This document shows, one piece after another, positions 63,230-64,000 of a stretch of 64,000 nt of DNA. Every line of letters begins with the position of its first letter. Position 1 is the stretch's first letter. Origin of the DNA: Hermatobates lingyangjiaoensis (lineage: Eukaryota > Arthropoda > Insecta > Hemiptera > Hermatobatidae); NCBI GenBank assembly GCA_026182355.1, contig JAPFBL010000006.1, positions 7,840,501 through 7,904,500 on the forward strand, given 5' to 3'. Made by a program: the position numbers and the translations under genes. The notes under the pieces are model-generated. The model did no database searches, had not been told where the DNA came from, and worked only from the letters and a program-made list of their open reading frames with translations.

Positions 63230-63925
63230 GGTGGTGGTGGGGGGGGGGGGGGGGGGGCCTTAACATGCCTGGATAATGACATGAACTAAGAAAGGCACAA
63301 CCTGGGCGGGGTGCTTACCTGTTCTGGAGTCCGGTGGTAGCAAGCCTGCCTGTCTGCGCGCTGGTCAGGTGGCCGTCAGTCCGTTTAGGTAACAGGCACT
63401 ATTCGTTGTGGGCAAAATAGTGACTTTAGCTGCTACCTTGGGGTCCCTGTCTGGGCTGGTGTCAAGCCCACTCAATCACACACTGGTCTCGGGGCAGGGT
63501 TTCAAGCCATCTTTTCTTCTTCCGGCTTTGTGCTTGTCTTTTTTCTACCCTGGAGAAACTATTAAGTCTCTTGGTCACATGTATTCGGGCGGAACCGTTG
63601 TGGCTGGTTAGTGGTGGGCATGGGTCTACCCAGCCGGTCACGGCGTGTTACCGTCGGAATGTTTCTCCTTCCTTCTCTGGTATCTTCTCTTGTAATCTCT
63701 GACTCCTTCCTTTACTTACCTATTCTTGCTATCCCTCACTCTTTATTAACTCTTACCCTTGTATTTTTCCCCTGTAATTATTGATCATCCCTTTCATCAA
63801 GGGATCGATCAAGGGATCCCTTTCAGAGCGACTCGCTGCTCTGCCTTCTTGCGGGACTCTTCGCCTCCTGATGACGACGATGGTCGAAATATAAAAGTGA
63901 GTTATTCCTGTGTCTATCTTTTTTA
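63230..63925 (+). mobile_element. GC-rich retroelement-like segment ending in a hammerhead-like motif and (TA)n
   Basis: After a G18 run at 63240-63257, about 400 bases are GC-rich with no intact reading frame, then a pyrimidine-rich stretch of 200 bases. Next come CTGATGA-C-GAC-GATG-GTC-GAAATATAAAAGTGAG at about 63867-63895 and (TA)n from 63931. The order suggests a retroelement piece in plus orientation. The minus strand also holds a strong donor, AACAG|GTAAGC at 63319, so a host exon cannot be excluded. Confidence 0.4.
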
Positions 63926-63928
63926 ATT

Positions 63929-63930
<2 letters not shown>

Positions 63931-63974
<44 letters not shown>
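63931..63974. repeat. (TA)n microsatellite at the window end
   Basis: About 22 TA units following the hammerhead-like segment at 63.87 kb. Similar long tracts occur at 27234-27272, 32200-32266, 37286-37316 and 61552-61588, most beside the same kinds of repeat. Confidence 0.85.
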
Positions 63975-63978
<4 letters not shown>

Positions 63979-64000
63979 CTGATAAAACGAAATACGATCC

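Overview
The window is about 70% A+T metazoan nuclear DNA with one recognisable host gene, very long introns and many old transposable elements. Nothing is bacterial. An invertebrate is likely: Penelope-like, hAT and tRNA-SINE relics occur together, (TA)n tracts are frequent, and one SINE carries a TTAGG-type tail. I cannot name the species.

Host gene: three minus-strand exons at 38421-38314, 29782-29634 and 12130-11923 join with matching splice phases into one open reading frame of 155 codons. It encodes an N-terminal PDZ domain of the ALP/Enigma/Zasp (PDZ-LIM) type and a Pro/Ser-rich linker. The introns are 8.5 and 17.5 kb. Later exons, where LIM domains would be expected, should lie beyond position 1. 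Possible 5' non-coding exons lie near 62.3 kb. The rest of the window is intron, upstream sequence or intergenic sequence.

Mobile DNA: (1) Penelope-like (PLE) debris, including a GIY-YIG endonuclease fragment at 31.6-31.9 kb, a five-unit tandem array at 27.3-27.7 kb, and more than a dozen fold-back palindromes, many abutting (TA)n. (2) A decayed 2.8 kb hAT element at 7.4-10.2 kb, a second hAT C-terminal remnant at 59.0-59.3 kb, and a short hAT element at 50.1-50.7 kb. (3) Two copies of a tRNA-derived SINE at 43.4 and 56.8 kb. (4) A LINE reverse-transcriptase remnant at 51.8-52.3 kb. (5) A possible 5.8 kb element with long inverted ends at 17.5-23.3 kb, enclosing a broken unknown gene. Satellites with 87-bp, 30-bp and about 220-bp units are also present.

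Most interesting signal: many of the PLE-like and fold-back repeats differ in sequence but share one layout, CTGANGA, one spare base, a 3-6 bp hairpin, then GAAA. This resembles the hammerhead ribozyme core known from PLE terminal repeats. One degraded copy sits downstream of the GIY-YIG fragment. The spare base is non-canonical, so self-cleavage is a hypothesis.
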